Of a DNA stretch of 64,000 bases, positions 42,055 to 51,276 are shown in pieces. Every line of letters begins with the position of its first letter. Within the stretch, counting starts at the first letter, position 1. Origin of the DNA: Mycobacterium sp. E2733 (lineage in GTDB: Bacteria > Actinomycetota > Actinomycetes > Mycobacteriales > Mycobacteriaceae); contig NZ_LZJZ01000083.1 of the NCBI RefSeq assembly GCF_001667585.1, positions 62,001 through 126,000 on the forward strand, read 5' to 3'. Made by a program: the position numbers and the translations under genes. The notes below the pieces were generated by a model, which was not told the origin of the DNA, made no database searches, and was given only the letters and a program-made list of their open reading frames with translations.

Positions 42055-42738
42055 TCATCTGATCGGCAGCACGTCCGATACCAGCCACGCGCCGCCGCGC
42101 TTGGTCAGCGCCACCCGCAACGCGGGCGCCGACTTGCTCGCGGCCTGACCCGGCGCGTTCTGGGTGACCCGCAGGATCACCGCCACACTGGCCGCCGACG
42201 GCCCCAGGGCCTCGACCCCGGCCGCCAGTGTCGCGGCCTGAGCGGTGACGTTGTGCTGGGCCAGCTCCGCGCTGGTCTTCGTGTACTGCTCTTTGAACGC
42301 GGCGGCGTGGTCCGGGACGATCAGCGCCGTGGCCCGGTCGATCGAGCTGTCCGGGGCGCCAGGGGTGAACGACGCCATCGCCTCCGCCATGCCCGTGGCC
42401 ACCCGGACCACGTCGCGGGAGTCGTCCTTGAATTCGCGGTCCGACCGCGTCCAGTGCGTGTATCCGGTGACCGCCGCGGCCACCAGCGCGGCCGTGCACA
42501 GGAAGACGACCGCCAATCGCAGCCCCGGCGCGTCGTCGTCGGTACCGACGCTGACCGAATCGCGCCGCAGCAGCCAGAAGTTGATCCCGACGCCCTCGAC
42601 GATCAGCAGCACCAGCACCGAGCACGCCGACACCCACCACAGCGGCCACCCCAGAATCAGGCCGATCGCCAGCAACGCCGCGATCGCGGCCACGGGGGCC
42701 AGGATGTCGAACGCGAGCAGGCGCCACAAATTTCTCAT
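42055..42738 (-). CDS. Membrane protein, Mce-associated type (Rv0200-like)
   Basis: 227 residues. Two membrane segments at the N-terminus (ILAPVAAIAALLAIGLILGW and VSACSVLVLLIVEGVGINFW) and a third near residue 80 (LAVVFLCTAALVAAAVTGY), then an extracytoplasmic domain of the Mce-associated/SnoaL-like type ending ALTKRGGAWLVSDVLPIR. Such proteins accompany Mce lipid importers, but no mce operon is near. The ATG overlaps the stop of the Rv0199-like gene (ATGA), so both are coupled. Confidence 0.85.
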   Translation of the reverse strand: MRNLWRLLAFDILAPVAAIAALLAIGLILGWPLWWVSACSVLVLLIVEGVGINFWLLRRDSVSVGTDDDAPGLRLAVVFLCTAALVAAAVTGYTHWTRSDREFKDDSRDVVRVATGMAEAMASFTPGAPDSSIDRATALIVPDHAAAFKEQYTKTSAELAQHNVTAQAATLAAGVEALGPSAASVAVILRVTQNAPGQAASKSAPALRVALTKRGGAWLVSDVLPIR

Positions 42739-43388
42739 CGGATCGATTCCAATCCCGAGATCATCAGCTTGCCGTCCACGTTGCACACGTCGAGCCGCAG
42801 GTTCCAATGCACCGTCTGCGGTTTGGCGCCGGCGTTCTCGCTGACCGACGTCGCGACCAGCATCACCGAATCCAGGCGGCTCGCGAACGGCGGCAACTTG
42901 GTGGTGATGACGGGCCTTGCGACACCGGGCTGGGTGTCGAGGTCGCGGTGCACGGTCTCGACGGCCACCGCGTCGACCCGCCCGGCGCTCTTGGACTGCA
43001 ATTTCTCCACCACCTGGCGGTAGGGCTGCATGGCGGCGTCGAAGTCGGTGTTGAGTTCGCCGACGGTCCCGTCGTGCAGCCGTTGCAGGCTGGAGTCGAC
43101 GTTGCCGCTGTTCATGTTGATCAGGACGCCAGTCCACTCGGCGGCGGTTTGCATGACGCGGGTGAGGTAGCGGCGTTCGGCACTGTCGTTGCGGTGCCCG
43201 GACCAGAGGAAGAACCCGAACACGATCGCGGCCACCGACAGCACGCCGAGGACGGCCGACGCGATGCCGTACGGGGAGAACATCGGCCCGTCGGCGGCCT
43301 CGGATTCGTCAAGGTCATCATCGGGTTCGGCGAGTTCTGCCTCTTCCGTTTCCTGGGTTGCTGGCTCGGTGCGCTCGCCGTCGGACAT
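42735..43388 (-). CDS. Mce-associated-type membrane protein (Rv0199-like)
   Basis: 217 residues. An acidic cytoplasmic N-terminus of about 35 residues, one membrane segment (GIASAVLGVLSVAAIVFGFF) and an extracytoplasmic domain containing RYLTRVMQTAAEWTGVLINM and a closing WNLRLDVCNVDGKLMISGLE. This is the single-pass Mas architecture, homologous to Rv0199, which has been reported as OmamA, a factor stabilising Mce transporters; I am fairly but not fully sure of that assignment. ATG start. Divergent from zmp1 and coupled to the Rv0200-like gene. Confidence 0.85.
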   Translation of the reverse strand: MSDGERTEPATQETEEAELAEPDDDLDESEAADGPMFSPYGIASAVLGVLSVAAIVFGFFLWSGHRNDSAERRYLTRVMQTAAEWTGVLINMNSGNVDSSLQRLHDGTVGELNTDFDAAMQPYRQVVEKLQSKSAGRVDAVAVETVHRDLDTQPGVARPVITTKLPPFASRLDSVMLVATSVSENAGAKPQTVHWNLRLDVCNVDGKLMISGLESIR

Positions 43389-43429
43389 GGCCCGATCGTC
43401 GCACCCGACAAAGATGGAAGGATGGCGGG

Positions 43430-45415
43430 GTGACTGTAGAGGCCATTCGCTCGGGGATCGACCTGAGCCATGTCGACGCCAACACCCGCCCCCAGGACGA
43501 CCTGTTCGGTCACGTCAACGGTCGCTGGCTGGCCGAATACGACATCCCGGCGGACCGGGCGACCGACGGGGCGTTCCGCCACCTCTACGACCGCGCCGAA
43601 GAACAGGTGCGCGACCTGATCATCGAGGCCAGCGAGACCGGCGCGGCCCCGGGCACCGATCAGCAACGCATCGGCGACCTCTATGCCAGCTTTCTCGACG
43701 AGGAAGCCATCGAACGCCGCGGCCTGCAACCACTGCTCGACGAGCTGGCCACCATCGACGACGCCGCCGACCCGGACGCGTTGGCCGCCGCGGTGGGTGC
43801 GCTGCAGCGCACCGGGGTGGGCGGCGGCGTCGCGCTGTATATCGACACCGACGCCAAGAACTCGGCCCGGTACCTGGTGCACGTCACCCAGTCGGGCATC
43901 GGATTGCCCGACGAGTCCTACTTCCGCGAAGAGCGGCACGCCGGGGTGCTGGCGGCCTATCCCCAGCACATCGCGCGGATGTTCGGCTTGGTGTATGGCG
44001 GGACGCCGGACGCGCACGCCGAGACCGCGGCCCGCATAGTGGCGCTGGAGGGCAAGCTGGCCGCCGCCCACTGGGATGTGGTCAAGCGACGCGACGCCGA
44101 CCTCAGCTACAACCTGCGCACCTTCGCGGATCTGCAGACCGAGGGCAACGGCTTCGACTGGAGCGGCTGGGCGAGCGCGCTCGGCGCCACACCCCGGGAC
44201 TTCGCGGAAATCATTGTGCGGCAACCGGATTACCTCACCGCTTTCGCCGTCCTGTGGTCCAGTGCCGACCTGGAGGATTGGAAGGATTGGGCCCGTTGGC
44301 GGTTGATCCGCGCCCGCTCGTCCTGGCTGACCGACGACCTGGTCGCCGCGGACTTCGACTTCTACGGCCGCCTGCTCACCGGCGCCGAGCAGATCCGGGA
44401 ACGCTGGAAGCGGGCGGTGTCGCTGGTGGAGAGCCTGATGGGCGATGCGGTCGGAAAGCTTTACGTAGAGCGGTATTTCCCACCCGACGCCAAGGCACGC
44501 ATCGACGCGCTGGTGGACAATTTGAAGGCGGCGTACCGGCTGTCCATCAACCAGCTGGACTGGATGACGCCGCAAACCCGGGAGCGGGCGCTGGCGAAGC
44601 TCGACAAGTTCGTCGCCAAGGTCGGCTACCCGGCGAAGTGGCGCGACTACTCCAAGGTGGTGATCGACCGCAGCGATCTGTACGGCAACTTCCAGCGTGG
44701 CTATGCGGTCAACCACGACCGGGAACTGGCCAAGCTCGGCGGGCCGGTCGACAGAGACGAGTGGTTCATGACACCCCAGACGGTCAACGCCTACTACAAC
44801 CCGGGGATGAACGAAATCGTCTTTCCGGCAGCCATTCTGCAGCCACCGTTCTTCGACGCCGAGTCCGACGACGCCGCTAACTACGGCGGGATCGGCTCGG
44901 TGATCGGGCACGAGATCGGGCACGGCTTCGACGACCAGGGCGCCAAGTATGACGGCGACGGAAACCTGGTGGACTGGTGGACCGACGCCGACCGCGCCGA
45001 ATTCGGCTCCCGGACCAAAGCTCTCATCGAGCAGTACGACGCGTACACGCCGCGGGCACTGGACGCCGGTCACCACGTGAACGGCGCATTCACCGTCGGG
45101 GAGAACATCGGCGACCTGGGCGGGTTGTCAATCGCCCTGTTGGCCTACCAACTGTCGCTGAACGGCCGGCCCGCGCCCGTCATCGACGGTCTCACCGGCG
45201 TACAACGGGTGTTCTACGGCTGGGCCCAGGTGTGGCGCACCAAATCCCGTGAGGCGGAAGCGATCCGGCGGCTCGCAACCGATCCGCACTCCCCGCCGGA
45301 GTTCCGCTGCAACGGCGTCGTCCGCAACATGGACGCGTTCTACGACGCCTTCGAGGTGTCCGAGGACGACGCCTTGTTCCTCGAACCGCAGCGCCGGGTC
45401 AGGATCTGGAACTGA
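43430..45415 (+). CDS. zmp1: Zinc metalloprotease Zmp1 (neprilysin family, M13)
   Basis: 661 residues (M. tuberculosis 663). The zinc site HEIGH is at residues 494-498 (GSVIGHEIGHGFDDQG), and the third ligand Glu with the conserved ENIGDLGGL follows near residue 560. The M13 substrate-binding motif NAYYNPGMNEIVFPA is at about residue 455. No signal peptide is seen, as in M. tuberculosis. It cleaves peptides and in M. tuberculosis has been linked to inflammasome and phagosome evasion. GTG start with AAGGA 7 bases upstream. Its last 17 bases overlap the oxidoreductase gene. Confidence 0.95.
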   Translation: MTVEAIRSGIDLSHVDANTRPQDDLFGHVNGRWLAEYDIPADRATDGAFRHLYDRAEEQVRDLIIEASETGAAPGTDQQRIGDLYASFLDEEAIERRGLQPLLDELATIDDAADPDALAAAVGALQRTGVGGGVALYIDTDAKNSARYLVHVTQSGIGLPDESYFREERHAGVLAAYPQHIARMFGLVYGGTPDAHAETAARIVALEGKLAAAHWDVVKRRDADLSYNLRTFADLQTEGNGFDWSGWASALGATPRDFAEIIVRQPDYLTAFAVLWSSADLEDWKDWARWRLIRARSSWLTDDLVAADFDFYGRLLTGAEQIRERWKRAVSLVESLMGDAVGKLYVERYFPPDAKARIDALVDNLKAAYRLSINQLDWMTPQTRERALAKLDKFVAKVGYPAKWRDYSKVVIDRSDLYGNFQRGYAVNHDRELAKLGGPVDRDEWFMTPQTVNAYYNPGMNEIVFPAAILQPPFFDAESDDAANYGGIGSVIGHEIGHGFDDQGAKYDGDGNLVDWWTDADRAEFGSRTKALIEQYDAYTPRALDAGHHVNGAFTVGENIGDLGGLSIALLAYQLSLNGRPAPVIDGLTGVQRVFYGWAQVWRTKSREAEAIRRLATDPHSPPEFRCNGVVRNMDAFYDAFEVSEDDALFLEPQRRVRIWN

Positions 45416-47645
45416 CGGGCACTCCCGTCGGCTCGATCCGGGCGGGCACGTGCTTGTGCCACGGCGTGCCGGCGTAGGGATCGCGCCATTCCGTCGAGGT
45501 GAGCGCGTTCGGGGCGACGCCGGGAACCACCGTATGGCCGTCGCCGTCGACGTAGTCGAGCCCAAAGCCGTTGGGCAGGGCCGCATGTCCGGCCAGCATG
45601 GTCTCGGTGATCTCGACGGTGGCCTCGGCGCTGCCGGCCGCGGTGCTGATCCGGGCGCGGCATCCGTCGACGAGTCCGAGGGCCTGGGCGTCCTCGACGC
45701 TGACGCGCAGCGCGCCGTCCGCGTCGCGTTTGCGCCAGGAGGGGTCGCGGAAGATGTCGTTGGCGGTGTAGGCGCGGCGCTCGCCCACCGACAGCACGAT
45801 CGGGAAATCCGGCGTGGTCAGCCGCGGGGGCGCTGCGGCCAGGGCCCGCAAATCGTCGAGCATCGCCGATATTTCCAGGGCGATCTTGTGATCGGCGTGG
45901 CTGATCAACGCGAAGTCGTCCTCGTAGTTGTGGACGGTGAACGTCACCCCGGACGGCGAGTCGAGGATCGCGTCGAACAGCGCGTTGCCGTCGGCGTGAC
46001 CGGCGCGGCGCACCGCGTCGGGATAGGTCAGCGCGGCCTTTTGGGCGAGGCCCCACAGGGCCGCCGCGCCGCGCAAACCGTCCGGCAGCGTGGGTCCGAG
46101 CGTCTCATAGAGGACGTAGGGCGCCAGCTTGGCGACGGTCGGGTTGGTCGCGGTGGCGGTCAGGAAGGCTTCCGTGTACGCCTGTCGGCCGCGTTGGGCG
46201 GCCTCGGCCAGTGTCCGCAGGTCCGCGTCGTCGACCACGCCCAGGGCCCGTACCAGCCGCGCCCAGATCTCCGGTTCGGGCAGCGTTCCGGCCAGCGGTT
46301 CGAGCAACGGCCGGCGCAGCTGAAAGGCGTTGTGCGGGAACTCGAGATTGAAGAACGTGGCTTCCGGCTTCTCGAACTGGGAGGCCGCGGGCAGCACGTA
46401 GTGCGCGAGCCGGGCGGTCTCGGTCATCGCGACGTCGATGACGACCATCAGTTCCAGCGACTGAAAGGCCTCCCGGCACGCGGCCGAGTTGGCCAGCGAG
46501 TGCGCGGGATTGCTGCTTTCCACGATCATGGCCCGGAACCGGTCCGGGTGATCGGTGAGGATCTCCTCGGGCACCACGTTGCTGGGCACCAATCCTGAGA
46601 TGATCTGGGCGCCGGTCACCGGCGTGCGGCCGGAGAACTGGCCGAACAGCGGCCCGAACGCCGAATGTAGATGCTGGCCGCCCTTTTTCGCGAAGTTGCC
46701 GGTGAATATCCACAGCAGCTTGTTCAGGTACGAACTGAGCGTGCTGTTCGGCGCCTGCTGCACACCGAGGTCCTCGAACACCGAGACACTGGCCGCCGCG
46801 CCGATGCGCCGCGCCGCCGCGCGCAACAACTCCTCGTCCACCCCGCACCGCTGCGCGTATTCGGCGACGGGGACCTCGCGCAGCTCGGCGCGGACCGCGT
46901 CGGCGCCGCGCACGTGTTCGGTCAAAAACGTTTCGTCGCAGAGGTTTTCCTGAACGAGGATGGCCGCCAGCGCGGCCAGGCACCACGCGTCGCTGCCGGG
47001 CCGCACCCGTAGATGGAAGTCGGACATCTTGGCAGTGTCGGTGACGACGGGATCGATGACGATCATCGACCGCTTCGGGTCCTTGGCGATCTCGTTGAGC
47101 ACCACCCGGGCGCGGGGGAAGCTCTGCGACATCCACGGGTTCTTGCCGACGAACACCGACACTTCGGCGTGCTCGAATTCACCGCGCGTGTGACCGCCGT
47201 ACAGCTGACCGTCGATCCAGGCTTCGCCGGTCTTCTCCTGCGCCAACGCATTCGACCGGTAGCGCGAACCCAGGGCTTTGAGGAAGGCGCCACTGTAGGC
47301 CCCGCCCAGGTGATTGCCCTGTCCGCCACCGCCGTAGTAGAAGATCTTGTCCCCGCCGTAGGCGTCGCGGATGTGCTTGAAACCCTCGGCGATCTCGACA
47401 ATCGCGGTGTCCCAATCGATCTCCTCGAAGCTGCCGTCGGTGCGCCGGCGCAGGGGAGAGGTCAACCGGCCGCCGCTGTTCTGATAGTGGTCCAGCCGCA
47501 AGGCTTTGTTGCAGGTGTAGCCCTGCGACGCCGGGTGAGCCTTGTCGCCCCGGATGCGGGCCAGCCGGCGATCTTCGACCTGGACGACGATGCCGCAGTT
47601 GCACTCGCAGAGGATGCACGCCGTGGACTGCCATTCACCGGTCAT
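45399..47645 (-). CDS. Molybdopterin-dependent oxidoreductase (Rv0197-like)
   Basis: 748 residues. An N-terminal 4Fe-4S site C10-x2-C13-x3-C17-x27-C45 (ACILCECNCGIVV ... GYTCNKAL) and the bis-MGD domains of the DMSO reductase/formate dehydrogenase family, with the molybdopterin dinucleotide-binding domain at the C-terminus (near residue 650-740, including HAALPNGFGLDYVDGDGHTV). No Tat signal is visible, so it is cytoplasmic. The substrate is unknown. Its ATG overlaps the end of the upstream TetR gene by 11 bases, so that regulator probably controls it. Confidence 0.92.
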   Translation of the reverse strand: MTGEWQSTACILCECNCGIVVQVEDRRLARIRGDKAHPASQGYTCNKALRLDHYQNSGGRLTSPLRRRTDGSFEEIDWDTAIVEIAEGFKHIRDAYGGDKIFYYGGGGQGNHLGGAYSGAFLKALGSRYRSNALAQEKTGEAWIDGQLYGGHTRGEFEHAEVSVFVGKNPWMSQSFPRARVVLNEIAKDPKRSMIVIDPVVTDTAKMSDFHLRVRPGSDAWCLAALAAILVQENLCDETFLTEHVRGADAVRAELREVPVAEYAQRCGVDEELLRAAARRIGAAASVSVFEDLGVQQAPNSTLSSYLNKLLWIFTGNFAKKGGQHLHSAFGPLFGQFSGRTPVTGAQIISGLVPSNVVPEEILTDHPDRFRAMIVESSNPAHSLANSAACREAFQSLELMVVIDVAMTETARLAHYVLPAASQFEKPEATFFNLEFPHNAFQLRRPLLEPLAGTLPEPEIWARLVRALGVVDDADLRTLAEAAQRGRQAYTEAFLTATATNPTVAKLAPYVLYETLGPTLPDGLRGAAALWGLAQKAALTYPDAVRRAGHADGNALFDAILDSPSGVTFTVHNYEDDFALISHADHKIALEISAMLDDLRALAAAPPRLTTPDFPIVLSVGERRAYTANDIFRDPSWRKRDADGALRVSVEDAQALGLVDGCRARISTAAGSAEATVEITETMLAGHAALPNGFGLDYVDGDGHTVVPGVAPNALTSTEWRDPYAGTPWHKHVPARIEPTGVPVSSRS

Positions 47646-48222
47646 TCGGGACGTCCTTTCTGTTCGCTTCGGCCGACAGCAGGTCGCGTAGCCGACGGTG
47701 CACGACGTCGAGGGGGGTCAGGTCGCGGCGCACCCGCGCCAGCACGATCGCGCCCTCCAGCGCGGTGGTGGCCAGGATCGCCAAGTCGCCGGCCCGTTCG
47801 CGCGGTATCCCGTCGGCGATGAAGCGCTGCGCGATCAGGTCGGTCCAGCGGTCGAACACGGACGCCGCGCGCTCGACGACGGGCGCCATGCGCTCCTCCT
47901 CGCCGGCCTCCACGGAAACCGCGACCACGGGGCAGCCCGCGCGGAAGTCGCTGTCGAGCAGCTGGCGGCGATACTTGTCGATCAGGGTGGCCATCAACTC
48001 GGCCCCGCTGTCGGCCTCGGCGATGATCGCGGCGACATGCTCGCCGGCGTAATCCACCGCCTCGCAGAGCAGTTGGGTCCGACCGCCCGGGAAATAGTGA
48101 TAGGCCGATCCGCGCGGCGCGCCGCTGTGCTCCAGCACGTCCGAGATCGCGGTTGCGTGCGCCCCCCGCTCCCTGATCAACAGGGCGGCGGAGACCACCA
48201 TCCGCTCGCGTGGACTGCGCAT
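47635..48222 (-). CDS. TetR-family regulator (Rv0196-like), LmrA/YxaF type
   Basis: 195 residues. HTH at residues about 25-50 (ISDVLEHSGAPRGSAYHYFP). The ligand domain has FRAGCPVVAVSVE and TALEGAIVLARV, matching the TetR protein at 6965-7597. ATG start. A perfect 8-base-arm palindrome 22 bases upstream of the start codon is the likely operator for autoregulation. The stop overlaps the start of the molybdopterin oxidoreductase gene, which makes that enzyme its prime target. The inducer is unknown. Confidence 0.9.
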   Translation of the reverse strand: MRSPRERMVVSAALLIRERGAHATAISDVLEHSGAPRGSAYHYFPGGRTQLLCEAVDYAGEHVAAIIAEADSGAELMATLIDKYRRQLLDSDFRAGCPVVAVSVEAGEEERMAPVVERAASVFDRWTDLIAQRFIADGIPRERAGDLAILATTALEGAIVLARVRRDLTPLDVVHRRLRDLLSAEANRKDVPNDR

Positions 48223-48243
48223 CGCCGCTCCTTCGCACCTAGC

Positions 48244-48265
48244 TTATGTATGATGCTATACATAA
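48244..48265. promoter_or_regulatory. TetR operator TTATGTAT-N6-ATACATAA
   Basis: A perfect inverted repeat of 8-base arms around GATGCT, 22 bases upstream of the tetR start. It is AT-rich in a GC-rich gap and has the size of a TetR dimer site. The half-site TATG recalls the TATGC operators of the other TetR gene. Confidence 0.7.
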
Positions 48266-48295
48266 TCGCGACGCGCCGACGCTACCAGTCGCGAA

Positions 48296-48345
48296 CAGAC
48301 GCAAAATCGCCCAATTCCGGATCGGAACGGGCGATTTTGCGTCTG
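48296..48345 (-). terminator. Terminator-like long hairpin after the L,D-transpeptidase gene
   Basis: Arms 48296-48312 and 48329-48345 (CAGACGCAAAATCGCCC and its exact reverse complement) enclose a second, nested stem TTCCG/CGGAA (48315-48319 with 48323-48327) with a 3-base loop. The whole folds as one hairpin with 22 base pairs. It begins 12 bases after the L,D-transpeptidase stop. Confidence 0.75.
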
Positions 48346-48357
48346 CTGGGCTGAGGA

Positions 48358-49386
48358 CTAGTTGATCCAGTCGGCGGAGCCGTCGTTCTTCTTGTAATTG
48401 CCGCCGCTGGAGTTCTTCACGACGATGGGGTCACCTGGGCCGAAGTTGTCGAAGAACCACCTGGCGTTGGAGGGGCTGATGTTGATGCAGCCGTGGCTGA
48501 CGTCGCGCTTGCCCTGATCGTCCACGGACCACGGCGCGCTGTGCACGTAGTCGCCGACGTTATCGAAGCGGACCGCGTCCTCCACCGTCACCTTGTAGCC
48601 GTAGGTCGAGTTGACCGGGACCCCGTAGGTCGAGGAGTCCATCACCACCGATGCCTTCTTGTCCTGCACGTAGTAGGTGCCATTGGGGGTCTGGTGATTA
48701 CCGGACGTCATGCCCATCGACATCGGAATGGTCTTCTCCACGGTGCCGTTGCGCGTGACGGTCAGCTGGTGGGTGGCGTCGTCGGCCGTGGCGACCAGCG
48801 TGTCGCCGGTCTGGAAGTTGGTCACGGTGCCGCCGGCGTCGACGGTCACCGCGGTGTGCGCGGGCCAGAAGCTGAGCGGCCGCCAGCGCAGCTGGGTGGG
48901 GGTCATCCAGTAGAACTTGCCCGGCACCGGCGGCACGGACGAGACATGCACGGCGTTGATCGCCGCGCCGGCGTCCTCCACCGTTCCGGGGAAGTTGATG
49001 ATGATCGGCTGGGCCACCCCCACCGTCGAGCCGGTCTTCGGGACGAACGAGGGCGGCCCGAACGGCGGCGTACCGGTGAACGGGGTGGGGTTCTGCCCCT
49101 CGGCCGAGGCCGCGGCCGGTTGCGCTGCCGGGGGCAGCCACGGCGCCGGCGGCGCGGGCGGCGGCGGTGGTGGCGCAAGCGCGTCGGGCGCAGGCGGGGG
49201 CGCCAACGGGTCGGGCGGCGGCGCGGGCGGACCGGGTGGGGCCGCCACGACGCCCGGATCACCGGGGGCTTGATCCGGATCCGCCAGCGCGGGCGCCGCG
49301 CTCACGACCAGTGCCAAACCCATGACAGAAGCCAATCCGGCTGCGTTCAGGGCGGCCCGGAACCTCCCTCGCATCCAGCCCGACAT
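48358..49386 (-). CDS. L,D-transpeptidase (Rv0192-like)
   Basis: 342 residues. Signal peptide at residues 1-32 ([20 protein letters not shown]), a Pro-rich linker of about 75 residues, an Ig-like domain (about 125-210), then a YkuD domain with the catalytic motif SHGCINIS, Cys300, and upstream His in [13 protein letters not shown]. It crosslinks peptidoglycan 3-3 outside the membrane and is inhibited by carbapenems in this family. Start ATG at 49386, because GGAGGG lies 6 bases upstream; ATG at 49392 is too close to it. Followed by a strong hairpin. Confidence 0.92.
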   Translation of the reverse strand: MSGWMRGRFRAALNAAGLASVMGLALVVSAAPALADPDQAPGDPGVVAAPPGPPAPPPDPLAPPPAPDALAPPPPPPAPPAPWLPPAAQPAAASAEGQNPTPFTGTPPFGPPSFVPKTGSTVGVAQPIIINFPGTVEDAGAAINAVHVSSVPPVPGKFYWMTPTQLRWRPLSFWPAHTAVTVDAGGTVTNFQTGDTLVATADDATHQLTVTRNGTVEKTIPMSMGMTSGNHQTPNGTYYVQDKKASVVMDSSTYGVPVNSTYGYKVTVEDAVRFDNVGDYVHSAPWSVDDQGKRDVSHGCINISPSNARWFFDNFGPGDPIVVKNSSGGNYKKNDGSADWIN

Positions 49387-49504
49387 ATGCATCCCTCCAC
49401 GCTCGAGTTCCTGACACAGTGTGGCATAGGGTGCATTCCAGCTAACGTTTTCTCGCGCACCCGGCGGCCTGTTTCCGCGGCATTTGCGCCGTTGAGCTGG
49501 CCAG

Positions 49505-50737
49505 CTATGAATCGCGTGAGCTTGTCGGCGCAACGTCGAGCACCTGGCGGTTGGTCGCCGTACCGACGAGCGCGACGGCCATCAAACCGGCCGACGCGGC
49601 CAGCATCAGGACAACGCTGCGTTCGTACAGCAGGCCGCCCGCCAGCGCGCCCGCCATGATGCCCACCTGAAACGCCGTCACGTACAGCCCCGACGCCCCG
49701 TCGGGATCGTCGGCCCCACTGCGCATCGCCGCGGCCTGCATCATCGGCGATACGGCGGTCGCCATCGCGCCCCAGAGCACGATCGCGGCCGTACCGATCA
49801 GGGCTGCCGCCGCGGCGGGCCGGCCGCCCAGCGCCAGCGCGGTCAGCACCACGAGCGCGGCCGTCAGGCCGCTCATGCACAGGATGATCGCCCCTTTGGG
49901 CCTGCGGTCGAGCGGCCGCGCCACCAGGGCGACGGCGATCACCCCCGCCGCGCCATAGGCGGCCAGCACCCACGCGAGATTCGGCCCGCGCACGCCGACG
50001 ACTTCGCGGATGATCTCCACGATGTAGGTGTACGCGACGAAATGCCCGGTCACGCCGACCATGGTGATGATGCTGACGATGATCAGCCGGCGGTTGCGGT
50101 GGTGGCGGGCCCGCGGGCCCACGCACTTGAGCTGGTCCTCGGTCAGCACCATCTCCGGCAACATCGCCCGGGCGGCCACCGTGACGATGGCGGCGGCCAC
50201 GGTCACGCACACCACCGCCAGGCGCCAGCCCCACATCAGGCTCATGGCCGCGGTCAGCGGGCTCCCGACGACCAGCGCGAGGCTGGTTCCGGCGTAGATC
50301 GACATCGTCGCGCGGCCGGCGTGGCTGGAGGGCACCAGCCGGGTCGCGATCGGCGCGATGACCGACCAGAGCAGCCCGTGGGTGATCGCACAGAGCACGC
50401 GACCGGCGGCCAGCACCGCGAAGGTGGGCGCCAGCGCGGAGATCACTTGGGAGACGGTCAGGCAGGTCAGGCTCAGCACCAGCACCCGGCGGCGCGGCAG
50501 ATGCGCGGTCCAGCGCACCAGCGGGATGGTGGTCAGGGCTGCGACCAGGGCGTACCACGACAGCAGGGTGCCCACGAGTACCAGGCTGACGTGCAGGTTG
50601 CGGGCGATGGCCGGCAGCGCGCCGACGGGCAGGATCTCGGCGGTGACATAGGTGAAAGCCGCCGCGGCCAGCACAACGAGCTGGGCGGCGATCCGTGGGG
50701 TCCACGTTCGCGCGGCAGCATTGGGTTCGGCAGTCAT
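49505..50737 (-). CDS. MFS drug/metabolite exporter, DHA1 type (Rv0191-like)
   Basis: 410 residues with 12 membrane segments. The DHA1 motif A variant ([23 protein letters not shown]) is near residue 60-80, and a second half with [12 protein letters not shown] near residue 235. It should export a small solute with protons; the substrate is unknown. ATG at 50737 agrees with the Rv0191 N-terminus as I recall it. A GTG at 50794 in the same frame, 8 bases after TACGCT, would add 19 residues and is a real alternative. It lies downstream of ricR on the same strand. Confidence 0.88.
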   Translation of the reverse strand: MTAEPNAAARTWTPRIAAQLVVLAAAAFTYVTAEILPVGALPAIARNLHVSLVLVGTLLSWYALVAALTTIPLVRWTAHLPRRRVLVLSLTCLTVSQVISALAPTFAVLAAGRVLCAITHGLLWSVIAPIATRLVPSSHAGRATMSIYAGTSLALVVGSPLTAAMSLMWGWRLAVVCVTVAAAIVTVAARAMLPEMVLTEDQLKCVGPRARHHRNRRLIIVSIITMVGVTGHFVAYTYIVEIIREVVGVRGPNLAWVLAAYGAAGVIAVALVARPLDRRPKGAIILCMSGLTAALVVLTALALGGRPAAAAALIGTAAIVLWGAMATAVSPMMQAAAMRSGADDPDGASGLYVTAFQVGIMAGALAGGLLYERSVVLMLAASAGLMAVALVGTATNRQVLDVAPTSSRDS

Positions 50738-50871
50738 GGCGTCGGTATCGGCCGGGCTACCCAGTTCCTGGGTTGTCGCGCCTAATGCGATCACACTGCC
50801 TTAGCGTACGGACCGCAACTGCGGCTCCCCCCTTGTCAGGGCCCCAGCTCAGGTCTCAACTGGATCACCAA

Positions 50872-51162
50872 TCAGGAACGAACCAGGCGCGCGATGGCGG
50901 CCGAGGCCTCGGCGAGCTTGTGGTCGGCGTCCTCGCCGCCCTCGGCCACGGCGCGGGTGACGCAGTGATTGAGGTGCTCGTCGAGCAGGTTCAGAGCAAC
51001 GGAACGCAGCGCGCTGTTCACGGCGCTGATCTGGGTGAGGACGTCGATGCAGTACTTGTCTTCCTCGATCATCCGCGCGATGCCTCGCACCTGACCCTCG
51101 ATGCGCCGCAGCCGTTTGGCGTAGTTGTCCTTCTGCTGCGAATACCCGTGCGCGTTCGTCAT
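50872..51162 (-). CDS. ricR: Copper-sensing repressor RicR (CsoR family)
   Basis: 96 residues, the length of M. tuberculosis RicR (Rv0190). The Cu(I) ligands of the CsoR family are present: Cys38 (EDKYCIDVL), His63 and Cys67 (LDEHLNHCV). Apo-RicR represses the copper-defence regulon (mymT, lpqS, socAB, its own gene and others) and is released by Cu(I). ATG at 51162. A RicR box sits in its own promoter 54 bases upstream, showing autoregulation. The MFS gene follows after 77 bases on the same strand. Confidence 0.93.
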   Translation of the reverse strand: MTNAHGYSQQKDNYAKRLRRIEGQVRGIARMIEEDKYCIDVLTQISAVNSALRSVALNLLDEHLNHCVTRAVAEGGEDADHKLAEASAAIARLVRS

Positions 51163-51210
51163 CGCCTGCCTCACCTTTGCCGCTACGCGCCCGACGGGCG
51201 CCACAAACCC

Positions 51211-51232
51211 ACTTTATACCCCGCCCGGGTAT
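51211..51232 (-). promoter_or_regulatory. ricR promoter -10 with RicR box
   Basis: The box is TACCC-CGCCC-GGGTA at 51217-51231 (6-base perfect arms ATACCC/GGGTAT at 51216-51232). On the minus strand it runs directly into TAAAGT (51216-51211), a TANNNT -10. The repressor would cover the -35/-10 spacer. The arrangement matches that of mymT at 55312-55340. Confidence 0.85.
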
Positions 51233-51264
51233 GACCCGCGGATTTGCCGTCCGGCCAGTTCACG

Positions 51265-51270
51265 CATACT
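51265..51270 (+). promoter_or_regulatory. -10 box, leaderless start of ilvD
   Basis: CATACT ends 6 bases before the ATG at 51277; the conserved A2 and T6 of TANNNT are kept. The RicR box ends 32 bases upstream of this hexamer, close enough to overlap the -35 area of ilvD. Confidence 0.5.
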
Positions 51271-51276
51271 TGCAGG

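Noticed and set aside
43121..45076. 651-residue minus-strand ORF opposite zmp1
   Set aside because: Shadow of zmp1, whose HEIGH site and M13 motifs are on the other strand.
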